The position numbers and the translations under genes were made by a program. A stretch of 64,000 nucleotides of DNA, taken from NCBI RefSeq assembly GCF_900107725.1, contig NZ_FNQO01000001.1, forward strand, positions 434,001-498,000, given 5' to 3'. Positions within the stretch are counted from its first letter, which is position 1. Every line of letters starts with the position of its first letter. Positions 37,291-45,095 of this stretch are shown here, piece after piece. A model generated the notes under the pieces. That model worked only from the letters and a program-made list of their open reading frames with translations. It had not been told where the DNA came from and made no database searches. This stretch comes from Microbulbifer marinus. Its GTDB lineage: Bacteria; Pseudomonadota; Gammaproteobacteria; Pseudomonadales; Cellvibrionaceae.

Positions 37291-37814
37291 CAGTCAGAAC
37301 TTTCGGGAAATTGGTCGGTGGGTGGTGCCAAGCTTTCGTCCTGGGGAGGCCGGGGGCAGATCTTGAGGAAGATTCCGAGGCCGATGAGGAGGATCGCGGA
37401 ACTCACTACCACGACCATGGGGTAGATCAGCTCTTCTTTGTTTGCATCCTGGCTGAATTTGATGACAAGCACCAAGCCTTCCAGGGCCAGGGCGACGCAT
37501 ACCACAATAATAAACCGCGGGGCAGAGTTGAGTAGCACGTGCATGGTCTGGTGTCTTGACCGCGGGTGTTCGTCGACATCGATTACCAGGAAGAGCTCGA
37601 ACATGGCGAGCGCAATGATCAGGTTACTAATGGCGTTGATGACTAGTTGCGGAATTTCATGCTCCCTGTAGAAGAAAGCAGTTGAGAATATAAATTCGCC
37701 GAATGTGAAGACGGTGGAGATCAGGATGGCTACGCACATGGAGAGGAACAGCAGGGAAAAGGCCTTGCCTACAATATAGTAAGCGCTGAATTTCGGGTTT
37801 TTAGGTCTGCTCAT
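37290..37814 (-). CDS. Four-helix membrane protein of unknown function (PsiE-like topology)
   Basis: The 174-residue protein has four hydrophobic helices (about 15-45, 55-78, 98-118, 130-152) with an acidic/His-containing loop (D-V-D-E-H-P-R-S-R-H-Q) and a Pro-rich polar tail. The layout recalls PsiE-family proteins, but I cannot support the assignment from motifs. The gene is lower in GC than its neighbours and is intact inside a block of fragments, suggesting a recent arrival. Confidence 0.6.
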   Translation of the reverse strand: MSRPKNPKFSAYYIVGKAFSLLFLSMCVAILISTVFTFGEFIFSTAFFYREHEIPQLVINAISNLIIALAMFELFLVIDVDEHPRSRHQTMHVLLNSAPRFIIVVCVALALEGLVLVIKFSQDANKEELIYPMVVVVSSAILLIGLGIFLKICPRPPQDESLAPPTDQFPESSD

Positions 37815-37989
37815 ACCGCTATCAGATCCTATATCCTATGAAGAGCCAGGCCGTGAGTTGCTGTGGTCGCTCTCACACATACTAGTGTGGTGGCAGATGG
37901 CGGAGTAATTACGGGGATGAAACCACCCGGTGCCGCCGCAATAGGTGCAGGATGTGCCTTTTGCCCCCGGGCTCGACCAGCGCCAGCAG

Positions 37990-38172
37990 TGAGCCGAACA
38001 GCGTCCCCCGGGTTTCGTAGCCATCGAAGAATTCGCGACCGTAATCCAGCGTCAGCGTGAAGCGGTACGGAATCGCATAGTTCGATGTGGCGGTACCCAG
38101 ATCATCGGCATCGGCGGTCGCGACACCACTGTAGTTGGAGAAAGCCATGAAGCTGGTCATCGGGTTGACCTC
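37990..38172 (-). pseudogene. Fragment of a TonB-dependent receptor barrel
   Basis: About 57 residues, N-Y-S-G-V-A-T-A-D ... T-S-N-Y-A-I-P-Y-R-F-T-L-T-L-D-Y-G-R-E-F-F-D-G-Y-E-T-R, match the late barrel region of large TonB-dependent receptors. Upstream sequence switches to a nuclease remnant on the other strand; downstream it loses similarity after L-F-G-S. Neither start nor end of a receptor is present. Confidence 0.65.
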
Positions 38173-38571
38173 TTCTGCCTCGTCGGCGATCTACACCAGC
38201 CGCCGCATACCGGGCTGGCCGCCGACCGGGGCGGGAATGACGTAGAAGTACGTTTCTTCGGTTATACGACTAACCTGCATGCACTCTGGGATGTCTATCT
38301 CCCCGCGGGCTTTATTCGGGATTGGCAGGCATACGCAGATGCGCAACTCGGAAATATTGATGAGCATCAACGCCAGCTGTGGTCCGGCAGTAATGCGTCG
38401 GAATGGGCTGCCGACTCCCAGCGCCTGGTGCACAGCCACGCTTAAACAGCGAATTCCAATCTGTGAGAAGGTTATTACCTAAGCAGTCGCAGCGCTGTCG
38501 AACAGCGTCTGAGGCAGGGCGCTGTGCGCCTGGCGGTTATGCTCAACCGGGTGCTGGGCGAAAAAGCGCTC
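38170..38571 (+). pseudogene. S1/P1 nuclease remnant with two in-frame stops
   Basis: Plus-strand translation gives L-V-G-D-L-H-Q-P-P-H-T, then D-R-G-G-N-D-V-E-V-R-F-F-G, T-N-L-H-A-L-W-D and W-A-A-D-S, the zinc-binding core of S1/P1 nucleases. In the same frame TAA (38443) and TGA (38464) interrupt it before the C-terminal V-E-Q-R-L-R-Q-G-A-V-R-L-A-V-M-L-N. The N-terminal third is missing. The fragment runs into the 3' end of arsJ. Confidence 0.8.
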
Positions 38572-39799
38572 AGGTGGAATACTTGCCGGTGCGATGCTTG
38601 GGTAGCAGTAGGGATGTTGCGGCGGCCAGAGTCAGGAATGCGCTGGAAATCCACAGGCACGCCTCCAGCCCTGCGTGCTGGTAAACCCAGCCCGACAGCA
38701 GGGTGCCGAGCAGGCGGCCGAGCGCATTGGCCATATAGTAGAAGCCGACATCCATCGAGACCCCGTCCTCGCGCGCGTAGCTGACAATCAGATAGCTGTG
38801 CAGGGCGGAATTGATCGCGAAAACTATTCCAAACAGCAGCAGCCCGCCAAGCAGACTCGCGGCGGGATGGATTCCTCCGTTGAGTGCAATGGCGATCAGC
38901 GCAGGGAGTGCAGCCAGTGCAGTGGCCCATTGCAAGGCGGTGCGACCGTCTGGCAGTTTTCCGGATTGACTTCCGGTAATCCGTGGGGCCGCGGACTGGA
39001 CGGCGCCGTAGCCGATAATCCACAGTGCGAGGAATCCGCCCACTTGCCAATAGTCCCAGCCGAACTGGCTGGCGAGGAACACAGGCAGTGCCACCACGAA
39101 CCAGACATCCCTCGAGGCGAATAAAAACAACCGCGCCGCAGCCAGCACATTGACCGCTCGGCTGTTGGAAAAGATATCGCGAAAGCGGCTTTTTGCGCTG
39201 GCCTTGCCCAGGTCTTTTTTCAGCAGCACAGTGCTCAGCAGCCAGACGAGCGCCAGAGCGATGGCCATCAATAGCACTGCCCCCTTGAATCCTAACAGCG
39301 CCAACAGCGCGCCACCGAGGAAGAAGCCAACGCCCTTCAGCGCGTTTTTTGAGCCGGTCAGCAGCGCGATCCACTTGTACAACGCACCCTGCGCCTCCGC
39401 GGGCAGCAGTAACTTGATCGCGCTCTTGGCGCTCATTTTGTTCAGATCCTTGGCGATACCTGACAGGGCCTGGGCGGCCATTACCCAGGGCACGGTCAGC
39501 AGGGTGGTTGGCACCAGCAGCATAGACAGTGCCATTACCTGCAGCGCCAGTCCGATATTCATCGTGCGGTTGAGGCCGAGGCGTGCACCGAGCCATCCAC
39601 CGACAAGGTTGGTCACCACACCGAATATCTCGTAGAACAGAAACAGCATCGCTATCTGCAGCGGGCTGTAGCCGAGCTCGTGGAAATAGAGCACCACCAG
39701 CATGCGCAGGGCGCCGTCGGTCAGCGTGAACGCCCAGTAATTACCGGTGACCAGCAGATACTGGCGTACTTGGGGGGGCAGGGCGGAAATCAATTGCAT
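38570..39799 (-). CDS. arsJ: Organoarsenical efflux MFS transporter ArsJ
   Basis: A 409-residue, roughly 12-helix major-facilitator protein. Together with its partner GAPDH it confers arsenate resistance: GAPDH makes 1-arseno-3-phosphoglycerate, which ArsJ exports. Recognised from N-Y-W-A-F-T-L-T-D-G-A-L-R-M, F-L-F-Y-E-I-F-G-V-V-T-N-L and K-D-L-N-K-M-S-A-K-S, and above all from the adjacent dedicated GAPDH and ArsR. ATG 39799 is the family start; a longer frame upstream runs into the GAPDH end. It is last in the arsR-gapdh-arsJ operon, 92 bases after GAPDH. Confidence 0.92.
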   Translation of the reverse strand: MQLISALPPQVRQYLLVTGNYWAFTLTDGALRMLVVLYFHELGYSPLQIAMLFLFYEIFGVVTNLVGGWLGARLGLNRTMNIGLALQVMALSMLLVPTTLLTVPWVMAAQALSGIAKDLNKMSAKSAIKLLLPAEAQGALYKWIALLTGSKNALKGVGFFLGGALLALLGFKGAVLLMAIALALVWLLSTVLLKKDLGKASAKSRFRDIFSNSRAVNVLAAARLFLFASRDVWFVVALPVFLASQFGWDYWQVGGFLALWIIGYGAVQSAAPRITGSQSGKLPDGRTALQWATALAALPALIAIALNGGIHPAASLLGGLLLFGIVFAINSALHSYLIVSYAREDGVSMDVGFYYMANALGRLLGTLLSGWVYQHAGLEACLWISSAFLTLAAATSLLLPKHRTGKYST

Positions 39800-39891
39800 C
39801 TGGAAAGCGTGATCAAAATGGATGTGAGCTCGCGGACGACAAAGTGCAGCGCCAGTGCACATACGCCCGCGAGCACCGAAGAAATTGTTTT

Positions 39892-40905
39892 CTAAGCGTT
39901 CTGGTCTGCAGCGCCTACCATCCGTGCCAGCTCCGCGGTGCGGTTGGCATAACCCCATTCGTTGTCATACCAGGCATAGATTTTGACCTGCGTGTCGTTG
40001 ACGACCATCGTCGACAGTGCGTCGATGATGCTGGAGCGTGGATCCGTCTTGTAGTCGATGGATACCAGCGGGCGTTCCTCGTAGCCGAGAATATCTTTCA
40101 GTTCACTTTGCGCCGCAGCCTTGAACAGACGGTTGACCTCTTCGGCATCGGTGGGCCGCTCGACCTCGAAAACGCAATCGGTTAGCGAGGCGTTGGCCAG
40201 CGGCACGCGTACCGCGTGGCCGTTCAGTTTGCCGGTAAGCTCGGGAAAAATGGCCGTGATCGCCGTTGCGGAGCCGGTAGTGGTCGGAATCAGGCTCATG
40301 CCACAGGCGCGGGCACGGCGCAGATCCTTGTGCGGCGCATCGAGAATTGTCTGGGTGTTGGTCACGTCATGAATGGTGGTCATGGAACCGTGTTTGATAC
40401 CCAGGTTCTCATGAAGCACTTTTACAACCGGCGCCAGGCAGTTGGTCGTGCAGGACGCGGCGGTGACAATGCGGTGCCTGTTGCTGTCGTAAAGATGGTC
40501 GTTAACACCCATCACCACATTGAGCACACTCTCTTCCTTGACCGGTGCGGTAACGACGACACGTTTCACGCCCTGATCCAGGTAGGCCTGCAGCAGTTCT
40601 GTGGAGCGCATCTTGCCGGAAGCCTCGATGACCAGGTCGCAGTTGGACCAGTCGGTATCGGCGATGGACTTGTTGCCGGTACAGGTCAGCCGCTGTCCGT
40701 CAATGGTTATCGTATTACCCGCGGCGCTTGCCGAGTGCTGCCAGCGCCCGTGAACCGAATCGAAATTGAGCAGGTGTGCCAATGTCTCCGCGTCGGCGGC
40801 CGGATCATTGATCTGCACAAACTCCAGTTCCGGCCAGTTCCAGGCCGCGCGCAGAGCCAGCCGGCCAATTCTGCCGAAACCGTTGATACCCACTCTAATC
40901 GCCAT
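39892..40905 (-). CDS. ArsJ-associated glyceraldehyde-3-phosphate dehydrogenase
   Basis: A 337-residue type I GAPDH with N-terminal NAD motif ([10 protein letters not shown]), catalytic Cys152 in S-C-T-T-N-C and His179 in T-T-I-H-D. Central-metabolism GAPDHs have the same motifs; its place between arsR and arsJ marks it as the dedicated enzyme that uses arsenate in place of phosphate to make 1-arseno-3-phosphoglycerate. Normal length. Confidence 0.93.
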   Translation of the reverse strand: MAIRVGINGFGRIGRLALRAAWNWPELEFVQINDPAADAETLAHLLNFDSVHGRWQHSASAAGNTITIDGQRLTCTGNKSIADTDWSNCDLVIEASGKMRSTELLQAYLDQGVKRVVVTAPVKEESVLNVVMGVNDHLYDSNRHRIVTAASCTTNCLAPVVKVLHENLGIKHGSMTTIHDVTNTQTILDAPHKDLRRARACGMSLIPTTTGSATAITAIFPELTGKLNGHAVRVPLANASLTDCVFEVERPTDAEEVNRLFKAAAQSELKDILGYEERPLVSIDYKTDPRSSIIDALSTMVVNDTQVKIYAWYDNEWGYANRTAELARMVGAADQNA

Positions 40906-40951
40906 CGTTGATCTCCGAAAAATCCGTTTGTCTGTTGTTACTAATACTAGT

Positions 40952-40969
40952 TATATGACAAGACATATA
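40952..40969. promoter_or_regulatory. Inverted repeat between arsR and gapdh
   Basis: TATATG-ACAAGA-CATATA, perfect 6-bp arms. It resembles half-sites of the larger palindrome upstream of arsR (41428-41447), so it may be a second ArsR site within the operon. Confidence 0.5.
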
Positions 40970-40987
40970 TCTAGAGCTCAATTTCCC

Positions 40988-41332
40988 TCAGCAACAGAGG
41001 TGCTCTCGCTCCGGCCTGGCCCCCATCCGGTGCAATTTGCGCAGGTTGTCGGCCACGAACGGACGGTTGGCTTCCAGGGTTTCCTGCAATACCGATGTGG
41101 CCCAGGTGGGCAGGGCGGGATTGAGACGGTAGAAGACCCACTGTCCCTGTCGCCGATCCTGCAGCAGATCGCAGTTGCGCAGTTGCGCCAGATGTCGGGA
41201 TATCTTTGGCTGGCTTTCCCCCAGGGCCTCGGTCAGTTCGCACACGCACAGTTCCCCCTCGTGGACGATCAACAGCAAACTGCGCAGTCGGGTTTCATCG
41301 GCGAGGCATTTGTAAAACTGTACGGGGTTCAT
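40988..41332 (-). CDS. arsR: ArsR-family arsenic-responsive repressor
   Basis: A 114-residue winged-helix repressor. The metal site E-L-C-V-C-E-L (C29, C31) sits at the start of the recognition-helix region followed by S-Q-P-K-I-S-R-H-L-A-Q-L, as in E. coli ArsR; the third cysteine of E. coli is Thr here. It ends in Cys-Cys. ATG 41332 has GGAG nine bases upstream; nine more codons are open before it. It heads the arsR-gapdh-arsJ operon and should be released by arsenite. Confidence 0.9.
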   Translation of the reverse strand: MNPVQFYKCLADETRLRSLLLIVHEGELCVCELTEALGESQPKISRHLAQLRNCDLLQDRRQGQWVFYRLNPALPTWATSVLQETLEANRPFVADNLRKLHRMGARPEREHLCC

Positions 41333-41427
41333 CCACTGGTCTCCGCTTTCGGCCACCACTGTGTGCGCCGGGTTGCCTCACAGTGAAATAGAGCAGCATT
41401 TGTGAGGGCTGTTTACTGGCTGGAAGT

Positions 41428-41447
41428 ATATATGGAAAACCATATAT
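41428..41447. promoter_or_regulatory. Candidate ArsR operator
   Basis: ATATATGG-AAAA-CCATATAT, a perfect palindrome with 8-bp arms about 95 bases before the arsR start, in the only upstream space of the operon. The AT-rich core could also serve as the -10 element, so bound ArsR would block RNA polymerase. Confidence 0.7.
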
Positions 41448-41455
41448 GAAAAGGG

Positions 41456-41483
41456 CAAAAAAAGGCCGGCGAGTGTGCCGGCC
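41456..41483 (-). terminator. Rho-independent terminator after xthA
   Basis: On the minus strand GGCCGGC and GCCGGCC flank a six-base loop and are followed by seven T. It lies just after the xthA stop at 41499 and insulates the ars operon. Confidence 0.92.
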
Positions 41484-41498
41484 GCTTTCGCGTCGGGT

Positions 41499-42314
41499 TT
41501 AGAGCTTAAACTCCGCCCAGACCGGCGCGTGGTCTGACGGGCGCTCCATTGCGCGGATGTCGTAGTCGACACCGGTATTCACACAGGCGTCGGCCAGGGG
41601 CTTGCTCGCCAGGATCAGGTCGATGCGCAGGCCGCGCTTCGGCTCGCGGTCGAAACCGCGGCTGCGGTAATCGAACCAGCTGAAGATATCGTTGGTGTCC
41701 GGATTCTGGGCGCGGAACGTATCCACCAGGCCCCAATCCTCGATTTTCTGCAGCCACTCGCGCTCTTCCGGCAGGAAGCTGCACTTGCCATCGCGCAGCC
41801 AGCGCTTGCGGTTGGGTTCACCGATACCGATATCCAGATCGGTCGGGGAGACATTCATATCGCCGATTACCAGCACCGGTGCCTCCGGTTTGCAGGTGGT
41901 CTGCAGGTAATCGTCGAGGTCCGCGTAGTATTTGCGCTTGGCCGGGAATTTAACCGGATGCTCGCGGTTTTCCCCCTGGGGGAAGTAGCCGTTGATCACA
42001 GTCAGCGGCTCCTTGCCGCCGATATCGAACTTGCCGGCTACCATGCGCCGCTGGGCATTCTTGTCTTCTTTCGGGAAGCCGTATTCGCGGTCGATGAACG
42101 GCAGTCGCGAGAGCAGGGCGACACCGTAGTGGGTCTTCTGGCCGAAATAGATCAGCTCGTAACCGAGTTCGCGGACCTCGTCCACCGGGAAGTCCTCATC
42201 GGTCACCTTGGTTTCCTGCAGGCCGATGATGTCGGGCTGGTGTCCCTCTACCAGGGCGGCCAGCTGGTGCAGGCGCGCGCGGATACTGTTGACGTTAAAG
42301 GAAACGACTTTCAT
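41499..42314 (-). CDS. xthA: Exodeoxyribonuclease III
   Basis: A 271-residue AP endonuclease/3'-5' exonuclease of base excision repair. It begins [14 protein letters not shown] and has the metal-binding glutamate in L-Q-E-T-K, G-D-M-N-V, and the C-terminal S-D-H-A-P-V catalytic histidine. Length and all motifs are normal. Monocistronic, with a strong terminator. Confidence 0.97.
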   Translation of the reverse strand: MKVVSFNVNSIRARLHQLAALVEGHQPDIIGLQETKVTDEDFPVDEVRELGYELIYFGQKTHYGVALLSRLPFIDREYGFPKEDKNAQRRMVAGKFDIGGKEPLTVINGYFPQGENREHPVKFPAKRKYYADLDDYLQTTCKPEAPVLVIGDMNVSPTDLDIGIGEPNRKRWLRDGKCSFLPEEREWLQKIEDWGLVDTFRAQNPDTNDIFSWFDYRSRGFDREPKRGLRIDLILASKPLADACVNTGVDYDIRAMERPSDHAPVWAEFKL

Positions 42315-42371
42315 TTTTCCCCCCGGAAAATAAAAAGGTCGGGCGCACCCAACCTGAATTTCTTATGGTTA

Positions 42372-42393
42372 AAGGGTGCGCAAGGCGCACCCT
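42372..42393 (-). terminator. Hairpin after prc
   Basis: GGGTGCGC-CTT-GCGCACCC on the minus strand, followed by only three T, 27 bases after the prc stop. A plausible but weak terminator. Confidence 0.6.
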
Positions 42394-42419
42394 CATATTG
42401 ATTAATTACTTGGGCGCAT

Positions 42420-44528
42420 TTAACGCGAATTGAAGTCCGCCACCTGGGGCGGAGTCTTGCTCATTTTTTCACCTAGGCCGATAAAGTCCGCCATGATGTA
42501 GCCGGCCTCGTTCAGGATCGGATCTTTCTCCAGTTTGATTTCCACCGGACCGCCGATGGTCGCGACATCTTCAGACTCGCTTTCTTCATAGGCCTCGAAA
42601 CTCGCGTAGGGCTCGAGTCCCTTGGCGGTGCGGCGGCGGTTCTCCATTGTCAGCAGGCGCTCGTTGAGGTTTTTGCGCTCCTCTTCGCGGGCGAACTCGT
42701 TCAGGGAAACGAATTTCCGATCGGCGCGCTCGCTCTCGTACTGGAACTGCTCGCGCAGGAAGATGAAGTCCGGATCCGCGGACGTGCGCTGGTTGTGCTT
42801 GCTGATCAGATCCGGCAGCAGGTCCTTCAGATTGAAGTACTTGGCGTGTGGCACTGCGTGAATCTTATCCCAGGGCAGGGCGGTGTCATACGCGCTTTCG
42901 CCCACACTCTCGGCATCGATCAGCTGCGGCATCGGAATGTCCGGGGTGACGCCGGCGTGCTGGGTGCTGTCACCGGACACGCGGTAGAACTTTGACTGGG
43001 TGATCTTCAGCTGCCCCTCTTTCAGCGGCGCCATGGTCTGTACGGTGCCCTTGCCGAAAGACTGGTTACCCACCACCAGGCCGCGGTTGTAGTCCTGGAT
43101 GGCACCGGCAAAAATTTCCGAAGCGGACGCGGACAGGCGGTTGATCAGTACCATCAGCGGGCCGCGATACATGGCGCGCGAGCGCGAGCGGTTGTGCCGC
43201 GAGATCTGCTCGTTGGCGTGGCGAATCTGTACCACCGGACCCTGGTCGATAAACAGGTCGGTGAGCATGGTGGCTTCCTGCAGGGAACCGCCGCCATTGT
43301 TGCGCAGATCGAGGATAATGCCGTCGACTTTCTCCTCTTTCAGCTCGGCGAGCAGCCTGGCCACATCGCGGGTGGTGCTCTTGTAGTTCGGGTCGCGGCG
43401 GCGATAGGCCTCGAAATCGATATAGAAGGTCGGCAGGTTGATTACGCCGATCTTGTATGACTTCTCACCGTCGGAGAACTCGAAAGTGGCTTTCTTGGCC
43501 GCCTGGTCCTCGAGCTTGACCTTGCTGCGCTGAATCAGGATGGTCTTGTGGCTGCCGTCGCCGCCGGTGGGAATGGTTTCGAGGCGCACGAAGGTTCCGG
43601 CAGCGCCGCGGATCAGGTCGACCACATCGTCCAGGCGCCAGCCGACCACGTCGACCATCTCACCTTCTTTGTCCTGACCAACCGCAACAATCTTGTCGTT
43701 CGGTTTGATCTTGCCGGTGCGGTCAGCCGGGCCGCCGGCTACCAGCCGCGCGACTTTGGTGTATTCCTCTTCCGCCTGTAGCACAGCGCCAATGCCCTCG
43801 AGGGACAGTGACATGCTCATGTTGAAGTTTTCCAGCGAGCGCGGCGACAGGTAGTTGCTGTGCGGATCGTACAGGCGCGTCAGCGAGTTCATGTACAGCT
43901 CGAACACGTCGTCGCTGTTCTGTTGCTCGACGCGCTTCAGCTGACCCTTGTAGCGGCGTGACAGCAGATCGCGGATCTCTTCATCTTCCTTGCCGGTCAG
44001 GCGCAGGTTGAGCACGCTGCTTTTCAGGCGCTTGCGCCACAGCTCATCGGCGGCACTGATGGAGGCCGGCCACTGGCTTTCCTCGCGGTCCAACGCCAGT
44101 GACTCGTCGCGGGTGAAGTCGAACGCGGGCAGGCCCTTGTCCAGTTGCGACACGATGTTGTTCAGGCGGTCGGTGACCCGCAGGCGATAGCGGTTGTAGA
44201 TCTCGAAGCCCGCCTTGACATCACCGGCGCGGAGCTGGTCATCCAGCTTGGTACGCCACTCGCGGAACTCGGCGATATCGGAGGCGAGGAAGTAGCTCTT
44301 GGTCGGATCCAGGGCTTCGACATATTCGTCCCAGAGGCCCTCGGACATCTCGTCTCCAACCTTCAGCTTGTTGTAGTGCAGCATCTCCAGCTTGCCGACA
44401 ATCTCACGGGCTGTACTGCCATGGTCCTGTTCGGCCTGCAGGGCGCTGGTTTCGGCCTGTGTGGTCGCGGACAGCAGGGTGAGGAGCAAGAAGCCGGAAA
44501 ACAGAACGGCGATCCGATTCGTAAGCAT
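42420..44528 (-). CDS. prc: Tail-specific (C-terminal processing) periplasmic protease
   Basis: A 702-residue protease with signal peptide (cleavage after T-T-Q-A), a helical N-terminal domain, a PDZ domain (about 240-330) and the S41 catalytic domain (about 355-560). The Ser-Lys pair fits S470 in L-S-A-S-A-S-E-I-F-A and K493 in S-F-G-K-G-T-V-Q. Prc degrades tagged proteins and trims envelope proteins such as penicillin-binding protein 3. The C-terminal DUF3340 region is present. Confidence 0.96.
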   Translation of the reverse strand: MLTNRIAVLFSGFLLLTLLSATTQAETSALQAEQDHGSTAREIVGKLEMLHYNKLKVGDEMSEGLWDEYVEALDPTKSYFLASDIAEFREWRTKLDDQLRAGDVKAGFEIYNRYRLRVTDRLNNIVSQLDKGLPAFDFTRDESLALDREESQWPASISAADELWRKRLKSSVLNLRLTGKEDEEIRDLLSRRYKGQLKRVEQQNSDDVFELYMNSLTRLYDPHSNYLSPRSLENFNMSMSLSLEGIGAVLQAEEEYTKVARLVAGGPADRTGKIKPNDKIVAVGQDKEGEMVDVVGWRLDDVVDLIRGAAGTFVRLETIPTGGDGSHKTILIQRSKVKLEDQAAKKATFEFSDGEKSYKIGVINLPTFYIDFEAYRRRDPNYKSTTRDVARLLAELKEEKVDGIILDLRNNGGGSLQEATMLTDLFIDQGPVVQIRHANEQISRHNRSRSRAMYRGPLMVLINRLSASASEIFAGAIQDYNRGLVVGNQSFGKGTVQTMAPLKEGQLKITQSKFYRVSGDSTQHAGVTPDIPMPQLIDAESVGESAYDTALPWDKIHAVPHAKYFNLKDLLPDLISKHNQRTSADPDFIFLREQFQYESERADRKFVSLNEFAREEERKNLNERLLTMENRRRTAKGLEPYASFEAYEESESEDVATIGGPVEIKLEKDPILNEAGYIMADFIGLGEKMSKTPPQVADFNSR

Positions 44529-44859
44529 AGGGAGTCTCTTTATACGTCCTACTTCACAGGCTGCCGGCGTCCCGTGGGCGACGGCGACCTATAGCTTAGG
44601 ACAAGTATAAAGGCTGAAAGCTCCAAAGGGCATGAAATGCTTCTAATGCGAGACAGTTGGTGCCTTCGGCGGGGTCAAAGGGGGAAATGATTGCGCTGAG
44701 AGGCGGTGATTTTGCCATTACGTGCCAGTTTCGGAGATGTTGGCTCGCTGAAACTGGTCAAAAAAGTAGCAGTTTTTACATTAATTAACATTGCTAAGCC
44801 TCTGATATGGCTGAATTTGCCGTTCCGGTCGAAGCTATTTCGGCAGAGTTGGGACAACA
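44529..44859. other. Gap upstream of prc
   Basis: About 330 bases with the prc promoter somewhere near 44540-44700. I see no supported gene; short open frames on both strands have no recognisable content. Confidence 0.4.
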
Positions 44860-45051
44860 CTATTGGTACCGGTCGGTCACAAGTCCAAATCTGGCTTCAG
44901 CCGGATTAGCCCCGGGCCGCAAGATCAGCGGGGTCTGGCCAATGGTGTTGGAGGCGAAGTCGAGCAGTAGGGCGATCAGTACGAGTGACAGCGGAACCAC
45001 CAACATCAGTCGCCGCTGTGCGCGTTGCTGGCTTTCGTATTGTCCGCCGAT
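44860..45051 (-). pseudogene. Fragment of a CzcA/CusA-type heavy-metal RND pump
   Basis: The minus strand reads G-G-Q-Y-E-S-Q-Q-R-A-Q-R-R-L-M then L-V-V-P-L-S-L-V-L-I-A-L-L-L-D-F-A, matching the conserved segment before a central membrane helix of heavy-metal-exporting RND proteins. A TAA stop lies immediately upstream in frame (45052-45054), and similarity fades after about 45 residues. It is a leftover of a pump gene that probably belonged with the adjacent two-component system. Confidence 0.65.
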
Positions 45052-45095
45052 TTAGCAGAGTCCGCAGCCCCTTACCAACGCTGTCTGATCTGATG

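Noticed and set aside
36984..37535. A 183-codon frame read as one complete protein
   Set aside because: Only the first 100 or so codons look like a real protein; the rest mirrors the minus-strand membrane gene, so I treat it as a truncated fragment.
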